Assembly: GCA_029203145.1 (NCBI GenBank)
Contig: CP119309.1
Coordinates: 126,501 to 190,500 of the forward strand
Source of the DNA: Candidatus Brevundimonas phytovorans
GTDB lineage: Bacteria > Pseudomonadota > Alphaproteobacteria > Caulobacterales > Caulobacteraceae
DNA: 64,000 nt
Direction: 5' to 3'
In this document: positions 16,928-25,674 of the stretch, piece after piece
Position numbering within the stretch: the stretch's first letter is position 1
Layout of the letters: every line of letters starts with the position of its first letter
Made by a program: the position numbers and the translations under genes
Notes under the pieces: model-generated
What the model was told of the DNA's origin: nothing
Database searches by the model: none
The model's input: only the letters and a program-made list of their open reading frames with translations

Positions 16928-17267
16928 GGCGAGGGGCGGCGGAGGGGCGCTCCCGCTCCCCGCTCGGGGCCTCAAGGCTGGCCGGACGACCTTGTCCCGG
17001 TGATCGGGCGGTCAGGCGGCGAATGGCGATGTCAAAGACCCGAAGCCATCATGACACATCCGGCGACGGCGCCTGGGATAGGGCGTCGAGCCGTGCGCAA
17101 ACCCGGAAAATCATGGGGTTTGGGGTGCGAGGTTGCGACAGCGGGGGGACATGGAAGTCTCGATGACGTCATCCGAGGCTGTCCGCACGAGTGTCTGCTT
17201 TCCGATGGGACGCGAACTTCGGCTTGCGACCCGTTGCGGAAATTCACATGCGCTGCGAAGCTCCACC
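16928..17267. other. 340-base gap without a convincing gene
   Basis: Several short frames run through here but none has a family resemblance or ribosome site. The right part (17160-17260) contains GATGACGTCATCC (17162-17174) and GTCCGC-like and GACCCGTTGCGGAA-like motifs that resemble dispersed intergenic repeats of alphaproteobacteria. Confidence 0.4.
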
Positions 17268-17699
17268 ATGCTGGAAATTCATCCGAATATAGGCGTCGCT
17301 GAAATCGCTTTTGGTGCCTCTCTCGATGAGGTGCGGAAACAATGGGGGAACCCTATCTCCATGGTGAAGGGCCGTTCGGGGGAAACGGTGGCCCGCTATC
17401 CAAACATTCGACTGACGTTTGATGACGCGGGACTGGCAGAGGTTGGCGTCGCGCCCGAAGCCAATCCCATTGTAGATGGGGCACGCCCCCTATCTTCAAT
17501 GGCTGACTTCGAACGATTAATCAGAGAAGACGGACAAGCCCAGCAGTTGCTTGGCTTCATCGTCCTTGAGAGCTTGGGGCTTACGATTACAGGGGTTCAC
17601 GACGGCAATACGGGTCAACTCGCGCTGACAGCGTTCCGGGCAGGCCGCTGGGCACCGCTGCGAGATGAGATGAAACCGTTCCGGACGGTGCAGAGCTAA
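17268..17699 (+). CDS. Orphan protein of unknown function, atypical base composition
   Basis: A 143-residue protein beginning MLEIHPNIGVAEIAFG, with no signal peptide or membrane segment, predicted soluble. It contains GASLDEVRKQWGNPIS and a following beta-rich part (YPNIRLTFDDAGLAEVGV). I do not recognise the family; short proteins of this look are often orphan immunity-like proteins, but that is only a guess. A longer in-frame start at 17133 exists, but it covers repeat-like intergenic sequence and is disfavoured. Third-position GC is clearly lower than in neighbouring genes. The gene is bracketed by copies of GATGACGTCATCC (17162 and 17719), both suggesting recent acquisition. Confidence 0.6.
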   Translation: MLEIHPNIGVAEIAFGASLDEVRKQWGNPISMVKGRSGETVARYPNIRLTFDDAGLAEVGVAPEANPIVDGARPLSSMADFERLIREDGQAQQLLGFIVLESLGLTITGVHDGNTGQLALTAFRAGRWAPLRDEMKPFRTVQS

Positions 17700-17715
17700 C
17701 GTCCGCTAGCCACCC

Positions 17716-17733
17716 TTGGATGACGTCATCCAA
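17716..17733. repeat. Perfect 18-bp palindrome TTGGATGACGTCATCCAA
   Basis: The sequence equals its own reverse complement. Its core GATGACGTCATCC also occurs at 17162-17174 on the other side of the orphan gene. It could be an operator for the DUF488 gene at 17809, or a boundary of an inserted cassette. Confidence 0.6.
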
Positions 17734-17808
17734 GTCTGCTCTCGGGCGCGGCATAGGCGTCGTGCCATAAGGCTTGGCGCCCGGCGGCTTTCGTTCGATG
17801 CTGGCCGG

Positions 17809-18240
17809 ATGAAGCTGTTCACCATCGGCTATGAAGGCGCGACGCAAGGCCAGGTCATCGAGCGGCTGAAGGCGGTGGGCGTCGAACTGGTGGCCGACGT
17901 GCGGGCCGTGGCCTCGTCGCGGATCGCGGGCTTTTCCAAGACGGTGCTGGGGGAGAGCCTGAGGGCGGAAGGCGTCGACTATCTGCAACTGCGGGCGCTG
18001 GGCACGCCCAAGGCGGGTCGCGACGCGGCGAGGAAGGGCGACGTCGCCGCCATGCACGCCGTCTTCAACGCCCATATGCAGGAGCCAGACGCCGAGGCCG
18101 CCTTTCAGCAGCTGCGCCATGTGGCGGGCGAGAAGCGCGTCGCCCTGCTGTGCTTCGAGGCCGAGGCCTGCGGTTGCCACCGCGCCGTCCTCGCTGACCG
18201 ACTGGCCCGCGAGGACGGGGTCGAGGTGGTGGATCTATAA
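17809..18240 (+). CDS. DUF488 family protein
   Basis: A 143-residue protein with the DUF488 signatures: LFTIGYEGATQ at the N-terminus, ELVADVRAVASSRIAGFSK in the middle, and a C-terminal LLCFEAEACGCHRAVLADRL whose cysteines and histidine are family-conserved. It is predicted cytosolic; the biochemical role of the family is not established. The start ATG 17809 is preferred. A longer TTG-start frame from 17716 adds residues encoded by the palindromic upstream sequence and does not match the family. Downstream, three bases after the stop, begins a long inverted repeat. It appears to be a single-gene unit. Confidence 0.85.
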   Translation: MKLFTIGYEGATQGQVIERLKAVGVELVADVRAVASSRIAGFSKTVLGESLRAEGVDYLQLRALGTPKAGRDAARKGDVAAMHAVFNAHMQEPDAEAAFQQLRHVAGEKRVALLCFEAEACGCHRAVLADRLAREDGVEVVDL

Positions 18241-18242
18241 CT

Positions 18243-18424
18243 GATCCTCCCCTGCGCAGCGGGGGAGGGGGACCATGCGCAGCATGGTGGAGGGGGCGAG
18301 ATCATGGCCCCGCAGCTTGGAATTTTGGACCTCCGACAGCGGCGATCCAGGGGCTGAGGGTGGCGGCTACAGCCGCCCCCTCCACCGCTGCGCGGTCCCC
18401 CTCCCCCGCCTGCGGGGGAGGATC
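18243..18424. repeat. Long intergenic inverted repeat, type GATCCTCCCC
   Basis: The left end GATCCTCCCCtgcgcagcGGGGGAGGGGGACC pairs with the right end GGTCCCCCTCCCCCGcctgcGGGGGAGGATC. Internal GGTGGAGGGGGCG (about 18285-18298) pairs with CGCCCCCTCCACC (about 18374-18386). Each end is itself a hairpin. It separates the DUF488 and M1 peptidase genes, which converge here, and could act as a two-sided terminator. Confidence 0.82.
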
Positions 18425-18432
18425 GTTTTTCG

Positions 18433-20406
18433 TTACGGACGGCCCACCAGTTGATCCACCGAGCCCGTCGTGACCGGGTGATAGAGGGGGCGGGCCTTGG
18501 CGTAGATGCGCGTGGCGATGGGACGGCCCCAGTCGCCTTCGTTCCACAGGGTCTGGAACAGGGGCAGGACGAACTTGCGCCGGCCCTGGCTGGTCAGGAA
18601 GCGGTCGGCGGTGGCGACGGCGGGCTCATAGCGGTGCGCCAGGGCGATCTGCAGCCAGGCGAAGGTCAGCTCGGCGTTGCCCTCGTCAGCCAGGTTCAGC
18701 GTCTTCTCCAGATCGGCCAGCTGCGCCGGGGTCAGCCAGTCGGCGCCGGCCTGGAGCCCCTCGGGACGCCAGGCCAGGAAGCGCTGGCGCTGCTGGGTGT
18801 TCCAGTTTTTCCAGTCGATGGCCGAGGCCGGCCCCCTGTCGGCGAAGAAGGCCTTGGCCTGTTGATCCACGGCCTCGAAGGCGTGCGACACCGGCGGGAC
18901 CCAGTTCGACGGCATGCCGGGTTTGTAGATCCAGTTGTCCAGCTGCAGTTGGGCCTCCAGCGCCGCGTCGCCCTTGATCAGGTGCTCGCGGATGTCGGCC
19001 AGGAAGCCCACGTCGGTCATGGGCTGGAAGGCGTGGCGGTCGAAATAGCCGCGCAGCCAGGCGTCGAAGGTCGGGCGACCGACGATGCGCTCGATGGTGC
19101 GCAGCATGGCCGCGCCCTTTTCATAGGGCACGCCCGACAGGCCGTCGTCGGGATCGCGCCCGGTCAGGTCGATATGCAGCTTGGTGTCGTCGGGCGCGGT
19201 CGTGGCCAGTTCGGCCGACAGCTCGCCCCAGCCCAGGACCTGCTCCTGCATGGCGCGGTCGCGGCCGTAGAGGGCCTCCATGATGCGGTTCTCGAAATAG
19301 ACCGTGGTGCCTTCGTTCAGCCAGATGTCCGACCAGGTGGCGTTGGTCACCAGATTGCCCGACCAGGAGTGCGCCAGCTCGTGCGCCACCAGAGAGACCA
19401 GCGACTGATCCCCGGCGATGATGGTCGGGGTGGCGAAGGTCAGGCGCGGGTTCTCCATCCCGCCGAAGGGGAAGCTGGGCGGCAGGACCAGCAGGTCGTA
19501 GCGGCCCCAGCGATAGGGGCCGTAGAGGGTCTCGGCGGCGTCCACCATGCGCGGGGTCGATTGCAACTCGTCGTGGGCGGCCTGCAGACGGCTCGGCTCG
19601 GTCCAGACGCCGGTGCGGGCGTCGAACGGGGCGAAGGCGATGTCGCCGATGGCCACGGCCATCAGATAGGGCGGGATCGGGCGATCCATGTCGAAGCGCC
19701 AGGCCTTCTGGCCCGCGCCGGCGGCTTCGCCTTGCGGCGTCAGGTGCTCGGCGGACATGACCACGGTCAGGTCGGCGGGGGCCGTGATGCGGGCGGAATA
19801 GGTCTGGCGGATGCCGGGGCTGTCCTGGGTCGGGACCCAGGTGCGGGTCAGGATGGCCTGGCCCTGGCTGAACAGATAGGGCTTGGCGCCGCCCGCCGTC
19901 TGTTGCGGGCTGAGCCATTGCAGGGCCGCCGCGTCGGGGCGGGTGGAATAGTCGACGACGACCTTCTGAGCTTCGCTGCCGACGAAGGCGGGCAGGTGGA
20001 CGGTCAGGGCCTGGCCCTTGATGGCGTCCACGGCGCCCAGCTCATAGCGCAGGGGACGGCCCTGTGCGTCGCGCACGCCGCGGATGTCCAGGTTCTTGGT
20101 GTCCAGCACCACCTCGGTCGCGCCGACGCGGCCGGTGACGTCCAGCGTGGCCGAGCCCGACAGGGTCTTGGCGGCGAAGTCGGCGGTCAGATCCAGCGCC
20201 ACATGGCCGACGCGCGCCTCGGCCGGGCGGGCGTTGGAGTGGATGTCGTTGGCGTAGGCGAAAGCGGGGGCCGCGGGGGCGAGAGGCGTCATCGGCACGC
20301 TGCCTTCGGGGGCTTGGGCGGGGGCTTGGGCGGGGGCGGTGGCGCAGGCGCCAAGCGCTGCGGTCAGGGCCATGGCGGATACCAGGCCGGCCAGCTTCAG
20401 GGTCAT
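18433..20406 (-). CDS. M1-family metallopeptidase (aminopeptidase N / LTA4 hydrolase-like), lipoprotein
   Basis: A 657-residue protein with a lipoprotein signal: lipobox LGAC, lipidated Cys21. The N-terminal beta saddle domain (about 60-270) is followed by the catalytic domain with the exopeptidase motif GGMEN (315-319) and the zinc site HELAHSW, in which H342 and H346 plus E365 satisfy the HExxH-x18-E rule. E343 is the general base. A helical C-terminal domain follows, like that of leukotriene A4 hydrolase-type aminopeptidases. It would remove N-terminal residues from peptides in the periplasm. ATG 20406 gives the signal peptide. It is downstream of an MFS gene on the same strand with a 52-base gap, probably independent. 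Confidence 0.94.
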   Translation of the reverse strand: MTLKLAGLVSAMALTAALGACATAPAQAPAQAPEGSVPMTPLAPAAPAFAYANDIHSNARPAEARVGHVALDLTADFAAKTLSGSATLDVTGRVGATEVVLDTKNLDIRGVRDAQGRPLRYELGAVDAIKGQALTVHLPAFVGSEAQKVVVDYSTRPDAAALQWLSPQQTAGGAKPYLFSQGQAILTRTWVPTQDSPGIRQTYSARITAPADLTVVMSAEHLTPQGEAAGAGQKAWRFDMDRPIPPYLMAVAIGDIAFAPFDARTGVWTEPSRLQAAHDELQSTPRMVDAAETLYGPYRWGRYDLLVLPPSFPFGGMENPRLTFATPTIIAGDQSLVSLVAHELAHSWSGNLVTNATWSDIWLNEGTTVYFENRIMEALYGRDRAMQEQVLGWGELSAELATTAPDDTKLHIDLTGRDPDDGLSGVPYEKGAAMLRTIERIVGRPTFDAWLRGYFDRHAFQPMTDVGFLADIREHLIKGDAALEAQLQLDNWIYKPGMPSNWVPPVSHAFEAVDQQAKAFFADRGPASAIDWKNWNTQQRQRFLAWRPEGLQAGADWLTPAQLADLEKTLNLADEGNAELTFAWLQIALAHRYEPAVATADRFLTSQGRRKFVLPLFQTLWNEGDWGRPIATRIYAKARPLYHPVTTGSVDQLVGRP

Positions 20407-20458
20407 CGAACGCTCCGTATTCAGATGCGCCCGAAAAGGCTCCCTTCGCCCCGAAAGA

Positions 20459-21721
20459 TCAAGCCTTGGCTGCGGCGCCCGCCGGAGGCAGGTGATGCGC
20501 CTTGAACAGCCGCCCCTTCTCGGCGGCCAGCACCAGCAACAGGGCGACGACGCCCAGAACGGCGAAACCGACCGTCATCGGCACGGTGGAGCCGTCGAAC
20601 TGCTGGCCGATCCAGAAGCCCAGCAGGGCGCCGCCGATGGTCGAGATGAAGCCCTGGGCCGAGGCCGCGGTGCCGGCGATATGGCCCATGGGCTCCATGG
20701 CCATCGAGCCGAAATTGCCGGCGATGAAGCCGAAGCAGAACATCTTGCAGGCCTGGAAGGCGGCGAAGACCCACAGGCTGTCATGCCCCGTATAGGCGAC
20801 GATCGCGTGCAGGACGCTGAACCCGATGAAGCCGAACAGGGCCGTGTGCGCGATCAGGCGCGAGCCCAGCTTTTCGACGATCCGCGAGTTCAGCACGGAC
20901 GCCAGGGCGATGCCGCCGGCCACCAGGGCGAAGACGGTGGTGAACAGGCCGGGCGACTTGAACACGTCGAAGAAGATCTGCTGCGACGAGTTGATGAAGG
21001 CGAACAGGGCGCCGCTGATGGCGGTCATGGCCAGGGTGTAGCCCATGCCCAGACGGCTGGTCAGGGCCTGACCAAAGGCGCCGGCGATGCGCTTCACGTT
21101 GATCGGCATCCGGTCTTCGGGATGCAGGGTCTCGGGCAGGCGCAGGGCGGCCCACAGCAGGAAGGACCCGCCGAACAGGGCGAAGAAGCCGAAGATCCAG
21201 CGCCAGGGCGCCACCAGCATGATGAGCTGGCCGACCGTCGGGGCCAGGATCGGCACGCCGAGGAAGACCAGGAAGCTCAGCGACATGACCCGCGCCATGG
21301 TGCGCCCGGCGTAGCGGTCGCGCACGATGGAGACGGCCAGCACCCGCGTCGCCGCCGACCCCAGACCCATGCCGATGCGCGACAGGATCAGCCACTCGAA
21401 CGAATGGGCGAAGGCGGCCAGCACGCTGAACAGGACATAGAGGCCGATGCCGACGAACAGCACCGGACGACGGCCATAACGATCCGACAACGGGCCGTAA
21501 AACAGCTGAGCCCCGCCGAAGCCCAGCAGATAGGCGGTGATGACCCACTGACGGGTGTTCTCGTTGGCGACGCCCAGATCCTCGCCGATGTGCGGCAGGG
21601 CCGGCAGCATGGCGTCGATGGCCAGGGCGTTCATCGCCATCATGATGGCGATGAGGCAGACGAATTCGGCGAACCCCGGCCCCTTGGGCTTGGCGGCGTA
21701 AACGGTCGAGGAACTGATCAT
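20459..21721 (-). CDS. Bcr/CflA-type multidrug MFS transporter (DHA1)
   Basis: A 420-residue protein with 12 predicted membrane helices. The loop 2-3 motif GPLSDRYGRRPVLFVG is the MFS motif A. ALAIDAMLPALPHIGEDL in helix 1 and QWVITAYLLGFGGAQLFYG in helix 2 are typical of the Bcr/CflA subfamily of drug/proton antiporters. SRIGMGLGSAATRVLAVSIVRD is the motif B/C region. The substrate is unknown. It lies downstream of the EmrA/EmrB-like operon on the same strand, but a palindromic repeat sits between, so it may be a separate unit. The start at 21721 is followed by a short polar N-terminus, as expected. Confidence 0.9.
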   Translation of the reverse strand: MISSSTVYAAKPKGPGFAEFVCLIAIMMAMNALAIDAMLPALPHIGEDLGVANENTRQWVITAYLLGFGGAQLFYGPLSDRYGRRPVLFVGIGLYVLFSVLAAFAHSFEWLILSRIGMGLGSAATRVLAVSIVRDRYAGRTMARVMSLSFLVFLGVPILAPTVGQLIMLVAPWRWIFGFFALFGGSFLLWAALRLPETLHPEDRMPINVKRIAGAFGQALTSRLGMGYTLAMTAISGALFAFINSSQQIFFDVFKSPGLFTTVFALVAGGIALASVLNSRIVEKLGSRLIAHTALFGFIGFSVLHAIVAYTGHDSLWVFAAFQACKMFCFGFIAGNFGSMAMEPMGHIAGTAASAQGFISTIGGALLGFWIGQQFDGSTVPMTVGFAVLGVVALLLVLAAEKGRLFKAHHLPPAGAAAKA

Positions 21722-21831
21722 CGGGACCAGATGCGGCCTGCGACAGGCTGACGCAACCCTGAAGCTGCATCATTCTTGCGTTGCAGCATGAGGGCGGCTG
21801 GCGCCGCAGGTTGAAGAACCGTCTTTGAAAC

Positions 21832-21863
21832 CCGCTCATCCCGGCGGACGCCGGGATGAGCGG
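21832..21863. repeat. Palindrome, type CCGCTCATCCC
   Basis: CCGCTCATCCCGGC (21832-21845) and GCCGGGATGAGCGG (21850-21863) form a perfect 14-bp stem with a GGAC loop. The same outer sequence CCGCTCATCCC/GGGATGAGCGG bounds the larger element at 49876-49990, so this is a short member of that family. It may terminate the EmrA-like gene. Confidence 0.8.
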
Positions 21864-21884
21864 ATAGGGACTGGGCCCTTCCCT

Positions 21885-23006
21885 CTAGTTGACGTCGATC
21901 CGCGCCGTCACCGACATGCCGGGGGCCAACCGCGTGGCGGCTTCCTGGCCGGGATCGATGGAGATGCGGACCGGCACGCGCTGGGCCACCTTGGTGAAGT
22001 TGCCGGTGGCGTTGTCGGGGCGGATGACGCTGAACTCGGACCCGGTGGCGGGCGAGATGCGCTCGACCCGGCCCTTCAGCGTCTGACCGCCCAGGGCGTC
22101 GACGGCGATCTCGACCGGCTGGCCGACGCGGACGTCGCGCATCTGGGTCTCCTTCATATTGGCCGTCACCCAGACCACGTCAGGCACCAGGGCCGTCAAC
22201 TGCGTGCCGACCGAGACCTGCTGGCCGACGCGCACCGTCACCTCGCCCAGACGACCGGCGCGCGGGGCGGTGATGCGGGTATTGTCCAGATCGATCTGAG
22301 CCAGACGGACCTGGGCCTGGGCGTTCTCGACGGCGGCTTCCAGCGAGCCGCGGCTGACCACGGCGGACGTGACGCCGGTCTGGGCCACGCCCTCGGCGGC
22401 GCGGGCGGCGGCCAACTGGGCCTCGGCGGCGCGCAGGGCGTTCTGGGCCGTGTCCACCTGAGCCTGGGCCACCCAGCCGCCAGCGAACAGGGTGCGGACG
22501 CGCTGGGCGTCGGCGCGGGCCTTGGTCACGGCGGACTCTGCCCCGGCGATGGAGGCGCGGGTCTGGGCGACCGAGCCGCGCGCCGAGGCCTGGCTCTGGG
22601 CCGAGTTGGCCAGGGCCGCTTCGGCTGAGTGCAGAGCCGCCTTGGCCTGATCCAGCTTCTGGCGATAGATGCGGTCGTCGATGGTGGCCAGAAGCTGACC
22701 CTGTTTCACCATCTGGAAGTCCTGCACCTCGACCGAGGTGACATAGCCGCTGACCTGGGGGCTGATGATGGTCACGGGCCCGCGAACATAGGCGTTGTCC
22801 GTGGTCTGCGGTCCGCCGTCGAACGGCGGCAGACGCCAGGCGTGCAGCACCAGACCCACGCCCACCAGGGCGATCAGGACCAGGACCACGCTGACCATGA
22901 CGCGTCGGCTGCTGGACGGCGCGGGCGCTGCGGGCGCGGGTGCGGCGGGCGGCGGCGGGGCGGCGGGCGCTTGAGCGGGAGCGGGGGCGGGGGTGGCGTC
23001 GGTCAT
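21885..23006 (-). CDS. HlyD/EmrA-family periplasmic adaptor of multidrug efflux
   Basis: A 373-residue membrane fusion protein. A proline/alanine-rich cytoplasmic N-terminus (about 1-30) precedes one membrane helix (about 35-56), then the split biotinyl-lipoyl domain (YVRGPVTIISPQVSGYVTSV ... PRAGRLGEVTVRVGQQVSV), with a long helical hairpin between (about 110-215) rich in alanine and glutamine. A C-terminal beta-barrel with ARIDVN at the end completes the EmrA layout. It links the inner-membrane pump encoded immediately upstream (13 bases away) to an outer-membrane channel. No TolC-type channel gene is in the window. The TetR gene in the same operon suggests drug-inducible expression. Confidence 0.93.
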   Translation of the reverse strand: MTDATPAPAPAQAPAAPPPPAAPAPAAPAPSSSRRVMVSVVLVLIALVGVGLVLHAWRLPPFDGGPQTTDNAYVRGPVTIISPQVSGYVTSVEVQDFQMVKQGQLLATIDDRIYRQKLDQAKAALHSAEAALANSAQSQASARGSVAQTRASIAGAESAVTKARADAQRVRTLFAGGWVAQAQVDTAQNALRAAEAQLAAARAAEGVAQTGVTSAVVSRGSLEAAVENAQAQVRLAQIDLDNTRITAPRAGRLGEVTVRVGQQVSVGTQLTALVPDVVWVTANMKETQMRDVRVGQPVEIAVDALGGQTLKGRVERISPATGSEFSVIRPDNATGNFTKVAQRVPVRISIDPGQEAATRLAPGMSVTARIDVN

Positions 23007-23019
23007 GGTCGGGTCCGGG

Positions 23020-24714
23020 TCATTCGACAGCTGCGGAGGCGGCGGCTGCGGCGGCTTGGGCCGCCTGACGGTTGGCGGCGCGGCGCGCCTCGATACGGGG
23101 GCGGAAATGGTTGACGGCGACCCAGACGGCGCCGATGGCGGCGGCGCCCGAGATCAGCAGGAAGACGTCGTTGTAGGCCAGGACCTGGGCCTGCTGGCTG
23201 ACCTGCTGTTGCAGCAGCTTCAGAGCCTGGGCCTGCCTCTGGGCCGCGTCCCCGATAGTGTGGGCGTAGGCTCCGCCCAGCTGTTGCAGGCGCAGCACCA
23301 CGTCGGGATCGCCCAGGTTGATGCTCTCGCTCAACTGGTTGGAATGGTATTTCTCGCGGATCGTCTGGATGGTGCCGATCAGGGCCGAGCCCATCAGGCC
23401 GCCGATGTTCTGGCCGATCGAAAACACCACGATGAAGCTGATCAGGTTCTTGCCCCCGCCCTGCAACACCTTGCCGAAGCCGATGATCATGGTCGGCCCA
23501 ATGAAGAAGGCGGCGGCGAAGGCCAGGAGGGCCTGGCTGAAATAGAGGTTCACGGGGCGCGTCAGCACGGTCGCGTGACTGTCCATGAAGGCGCCGACCG
23601 CGATCAGGCCGAGCGCGATGGAGATGGGCTTCCACAGCTTCATCGGGTTCAGGGTGAAGGCGCTGGTCAAGGTGCCGGCCGCCGTGGCCAGCAGCATGAC
23701 CCAGAACAGGCCGTGCATCTGGTCGTTGCCCAGCCCCATCTGCTGCAGGAAGCCGACCGCGCCCGTCGTCTGTTCCGACAGGACGATCCGCACCAGCAGG
23801 ATGGCCAGGGTCAGCCTGATGATGTCGCCGCCCGCCAGCCATTTCAGGTCGATCAGCGGATTGGCGCGGTTGTATTCGATCACCACGGCGGCGGTCAGCA
23901 GGATCAGGGCGCCGACCAGGGCCAGCCCGATCCAGGGGGCCTCGGTCCACCAGACGATCCGTCCCAGTCCCAGGACGGCGGTCAGCAGGGCGATGCCCGG
24001 CGCGAACAGGGCGAAGGTGACGAAGTCCAGCTTCTCGAAGGTCTTGACCCGTTGAGCCGGCGGCATCTTCAGGGCGAAGACGGCGGGCAGGGCGATCAGC
24101 ACCAGGCCGAGGTCGAACATATAGACCGCTCGCCACAGGTCATGGTCCAGCAGCGGACCGATCCCTAGCCGCGCCAGGGGAATGGCCAGGCTGGAGAGGC
24201 CGACGCCGATGATGATGCCCTTCAGCCGGTGCTGCGCCGGGAAGGCCTGGATGATGTAGAGAATGCCCAGGGTCGACATGCCCGCCGCCGCCATCCCGGC
24301 GATGCCGCGCACCACCAGGGTCGAACCATAGTCCTCGAGAAAGAGGTGGGCCGCCGCCGTCGCCAGGAAGATCATCAGGATGATCTCGGTGAACAGCCGC
24401 AGGCCGTACTGCATGCGGAACTTGACCAGCAGCAGGTTCATGCAGGCGTTGGTCATGACGAAGATGACCGGCAGCCAGGTGGCCTCGGCGATGGTCACGC
24501 CCAGAGATCCGGCCAGTTGCGGGATATTGGCCGTCACCGCCGCATTGCCCAGGCTGCCGGTCAGGGCGACCAGAACGCCGACGGCGGCGTAGGCCCAGCG
24601 TATCGGCGTCGAGTGGTCGGGGGTGGCGGGCGAGCCGGGCAGGGCCGGCCGCTCATGCGGCTTCAGCGTCGCCAGATAGTCTTCCCAGGGCAGGTTCCAG
24701 TCGCGGCGGCTCAT
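23020..24714 (-). CDS. EmrB-like multidrug MFS transporter (DHA2, 14 helices)
   Basis: A 564-residue protein with a longer-than-usual cytoplasmic N-terminus (about 45 residues, ending TPIRWAYAAVG) and about 14 membrane helices, as in the DHA2 family. NIPQLAGSLGVTIAEATWLPVIF is the region of the family helix 1-2 motif. GIAGMAAAGMSTLGILYIIQAFPAQHRLKGIIIGVGLSS covers the later conserved motifs. The C-terminal tail (AARRAANRQAAQAAAAAASA) is alanine-rich. With the HlyD protein it would form an EmrAB-type tripartite pump driven by protons. Its start overlaps the stop of the TetR gene by four bases (ATGA), indicating translational coupling. Confidence 0.92.
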   Translation of the reverse strand: MSRRDWNLPWEDYLATLKPHERPALPGSPATPDHSTPIRWAYAAVGVLVALTGSLGNAAVTANIPQLAGSLGVTIAEATWLPVIFVMTNACMNLLLVKFRMQYGLRLFTEIILMIFLATAAAHLFLEDYGSTLVVRGIAGMAAAGMSTLGILYIIQAFPAQHRLKGIIIGVGLSSLAIPLARLGIGPLLDHDLWRAVYMFDLGLVLIALPAVFALKMPPAQRVKTFEKLDFVTFALFAPGIALLTAVLGLGRIVWWTEAPWIGLALVGALILLTAAVVIEYNRANPLIDLKWLAGGDIIRLTLAILLVRIVLSEQTTGAVGFLQQMGLGNDQMHGLFWVMLLATAAGTLTSAFTLNPMKLWKPISIALGLIAVGAFMDSHATVLTRPVNLYFSQALLAFAAAFFIGPTMIIGFGKVLQGGGKNLISFIVVFSIGQNIGGLMGSALIGTIQTIREKYHSNQLSESINLGDPDVVLRLQQLGGAYAHTIGDAAQRQAQALKLLQQQVSQQAQVLAYNDVFLLISGAAAIGAVWVAVNHFRPRIEARRAANRQAAQAAAAAASAAVE

Positions 24715-25274
24715 GCCCGGACTTCCGCCCGCGGCCGGACCGCGTCCAGCACCAGTTCCAGCGCGCGGCGGCTCAGCTGATCCCGGTCCGCCGCGCCGAC
24801 GGTGCGCGAAGGCGCGCCCAGCATCAGGGCCAGAACGCGGGTGTCCTCGACGCTCAGGTCAGGTCGCACCCGTCCCGCCGCCTGCGACACCGCCAAGGCC
24901 TCGGCGCCCGCGCGCTTCAGCCCGCTGCGGATCGGCGCCAGGGCCTCGTCCTTGAGGTCGCGGATGGCGCTGGCCAAGCCTGCGCTCTGGATCATCAGCT
25001 CGACCATCTGCCCCAGGAACCACAGGAAGACCTCGGGATCGTCCAGCCGCGCCTGGGTGCGTTCGTGCAGGTCGTCGATCTGTCCAACAAAGACCGCCAG
25101 GGCCAGCTCGGACCGGTCGGCGAAGTTGCGATAGAGGGTGGCCCGCCCCACGCCCGCCTGCTCGGCGATCAGGTGCAGCGGCGTCTCCAGCCCGTCGCGC
25201 GCAAAGGCCTCGGCCGCCGCTTCCAGCAGGGCCTCGCGTCGTTCGGCGGCGTCTTTTCGCAGGGGACGGGTCAT
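24711..25274 (-). CDS. TetR-family transcriptional repressor of the efflux operon
   Basis: A 187-residue regulator. The N-terminal HTH is ALLEAAAEAFARDGLETPLH followed by IAEQAGVGRATLYRNFADRSEL, the canonical TetR recognition helix. The C-terminal ligand/dimer domain is helical and not assignable. The start MTRPLRKDAAER at 25274 is preferred over 25286, because the latter lies inside the operator. It is the first gene of the operon and overlaps the pump gene by four bases. A 22-bp palindrome lies immediately upstream (25285-25306), so it most likely represses its own operon and is released by a drug or natural ligand. Confidence 0.92.
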   Translation of the reverse strand: MTRPLRKDAAERREALLEAAAEAFARDGLETPLHLIAEQAGVGRATLYRNFADRSELALAVFVGQIDDLHERTQARLDDPEVFLWFLGQMVELMIQSAGLASAIRDLKDEALAPIRSGLKRAGAEALAVSQAAGRVRPDLSVEDTRVLALMLGAPSRTVGAADRDQLSRRALELVLDAVRPRAEVRA

Positions 25275-25284
25275 GAAGATCGCC

Positions 25285-25306
25285 AAGTGGACACTTGTGT
25301 CCGCTT
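25285..25306. promoter_or_regulatory. TetR-type operator (autoregulation)
   Basis: AAGTGGACAC-TT-GTGTCCGCTT: two 10-bp arms, nine positions of which pair (only T/G at the fourth differs). It sits 11-32 bases upstream of the regulator start, a typical place for autorepression of TetR/EmrAB operons. Confidence 0.75.
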
Positions 25307-25467
25307 AATCAAGTCAGATCGAATTCATTCTTTGTTTCAGCCTATAGCGGCGCGCGACAATCCTCCTCGACCAGCGGAATGCGCCAGAACGGCTAAGGCT
25401 GCGTTCCAGGTCGATGACGATGTCCGGAGGGGAGGGCGCGAAGAAGGTTCGTGCAGCCCGCTGAAGG

Positions 25468-25596
25468 CTAGCGGGCGCCAGCGCCAGCGCCGGGGGCCGC
25501 GGCTGGGCAGCTGTTTTCGACGTTGCAGTTGTACGTGAGTGAGGTGCAGCCGCTCAGAAGGGCGGCTGTGACGGCGATCAAAACAATACGGCGCAT
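25468..25596 (-). CDS. Very small lipoprotein
   Basis: A 42-residue protein. MRRIVLIAVTAALLSGC is a compact lipoprotein signal with lipobox LSGC and lipidated Cys17. The mature part is only about 26 residues: TSLTYNCNVENSCP with two further cysteines, then a tail of alternating Ala/Gly/Pro. A longer in-frame start at 25704 would run through the tRNA-Leu gene and is rejected. Function is unknown; such tiny lipoproteins are often outer-membrane stress or entericidin-like proteins, though this one does not clearly match. It lies 79 bases from the tRNA gene on the same strand, and the tRNA may be upstream in the same transcript. Confidence 0.55.
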   Translation of the reverse strand: MRRIVLIAVTAALLSGCTSLTYNCNVENSCPAAAPGAGAGAR

Positions 25597-25674
25597 AAAT
25601 CCACGGGGCTGTGCCGACGCATACAAGGCCGCGTTGATCGTCGGCTGCAACCGGTCAGGCGTCGAAATCACAGA

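Noticed and set aside
17032..17247. Minus-strand frame FRNGSQAEVRVP... before the orphan gene
   Set aside because: It translates repeat-like intergenic sequence common in alphaproteobacterial gaps and has no start signal.
18451..20505. A 684-residue plus-strand frame opposite the M1 peptidase
   Set aside because: Same antisense pattern; the opposite strand has HELAHSW, GGMEN and a lipobox.
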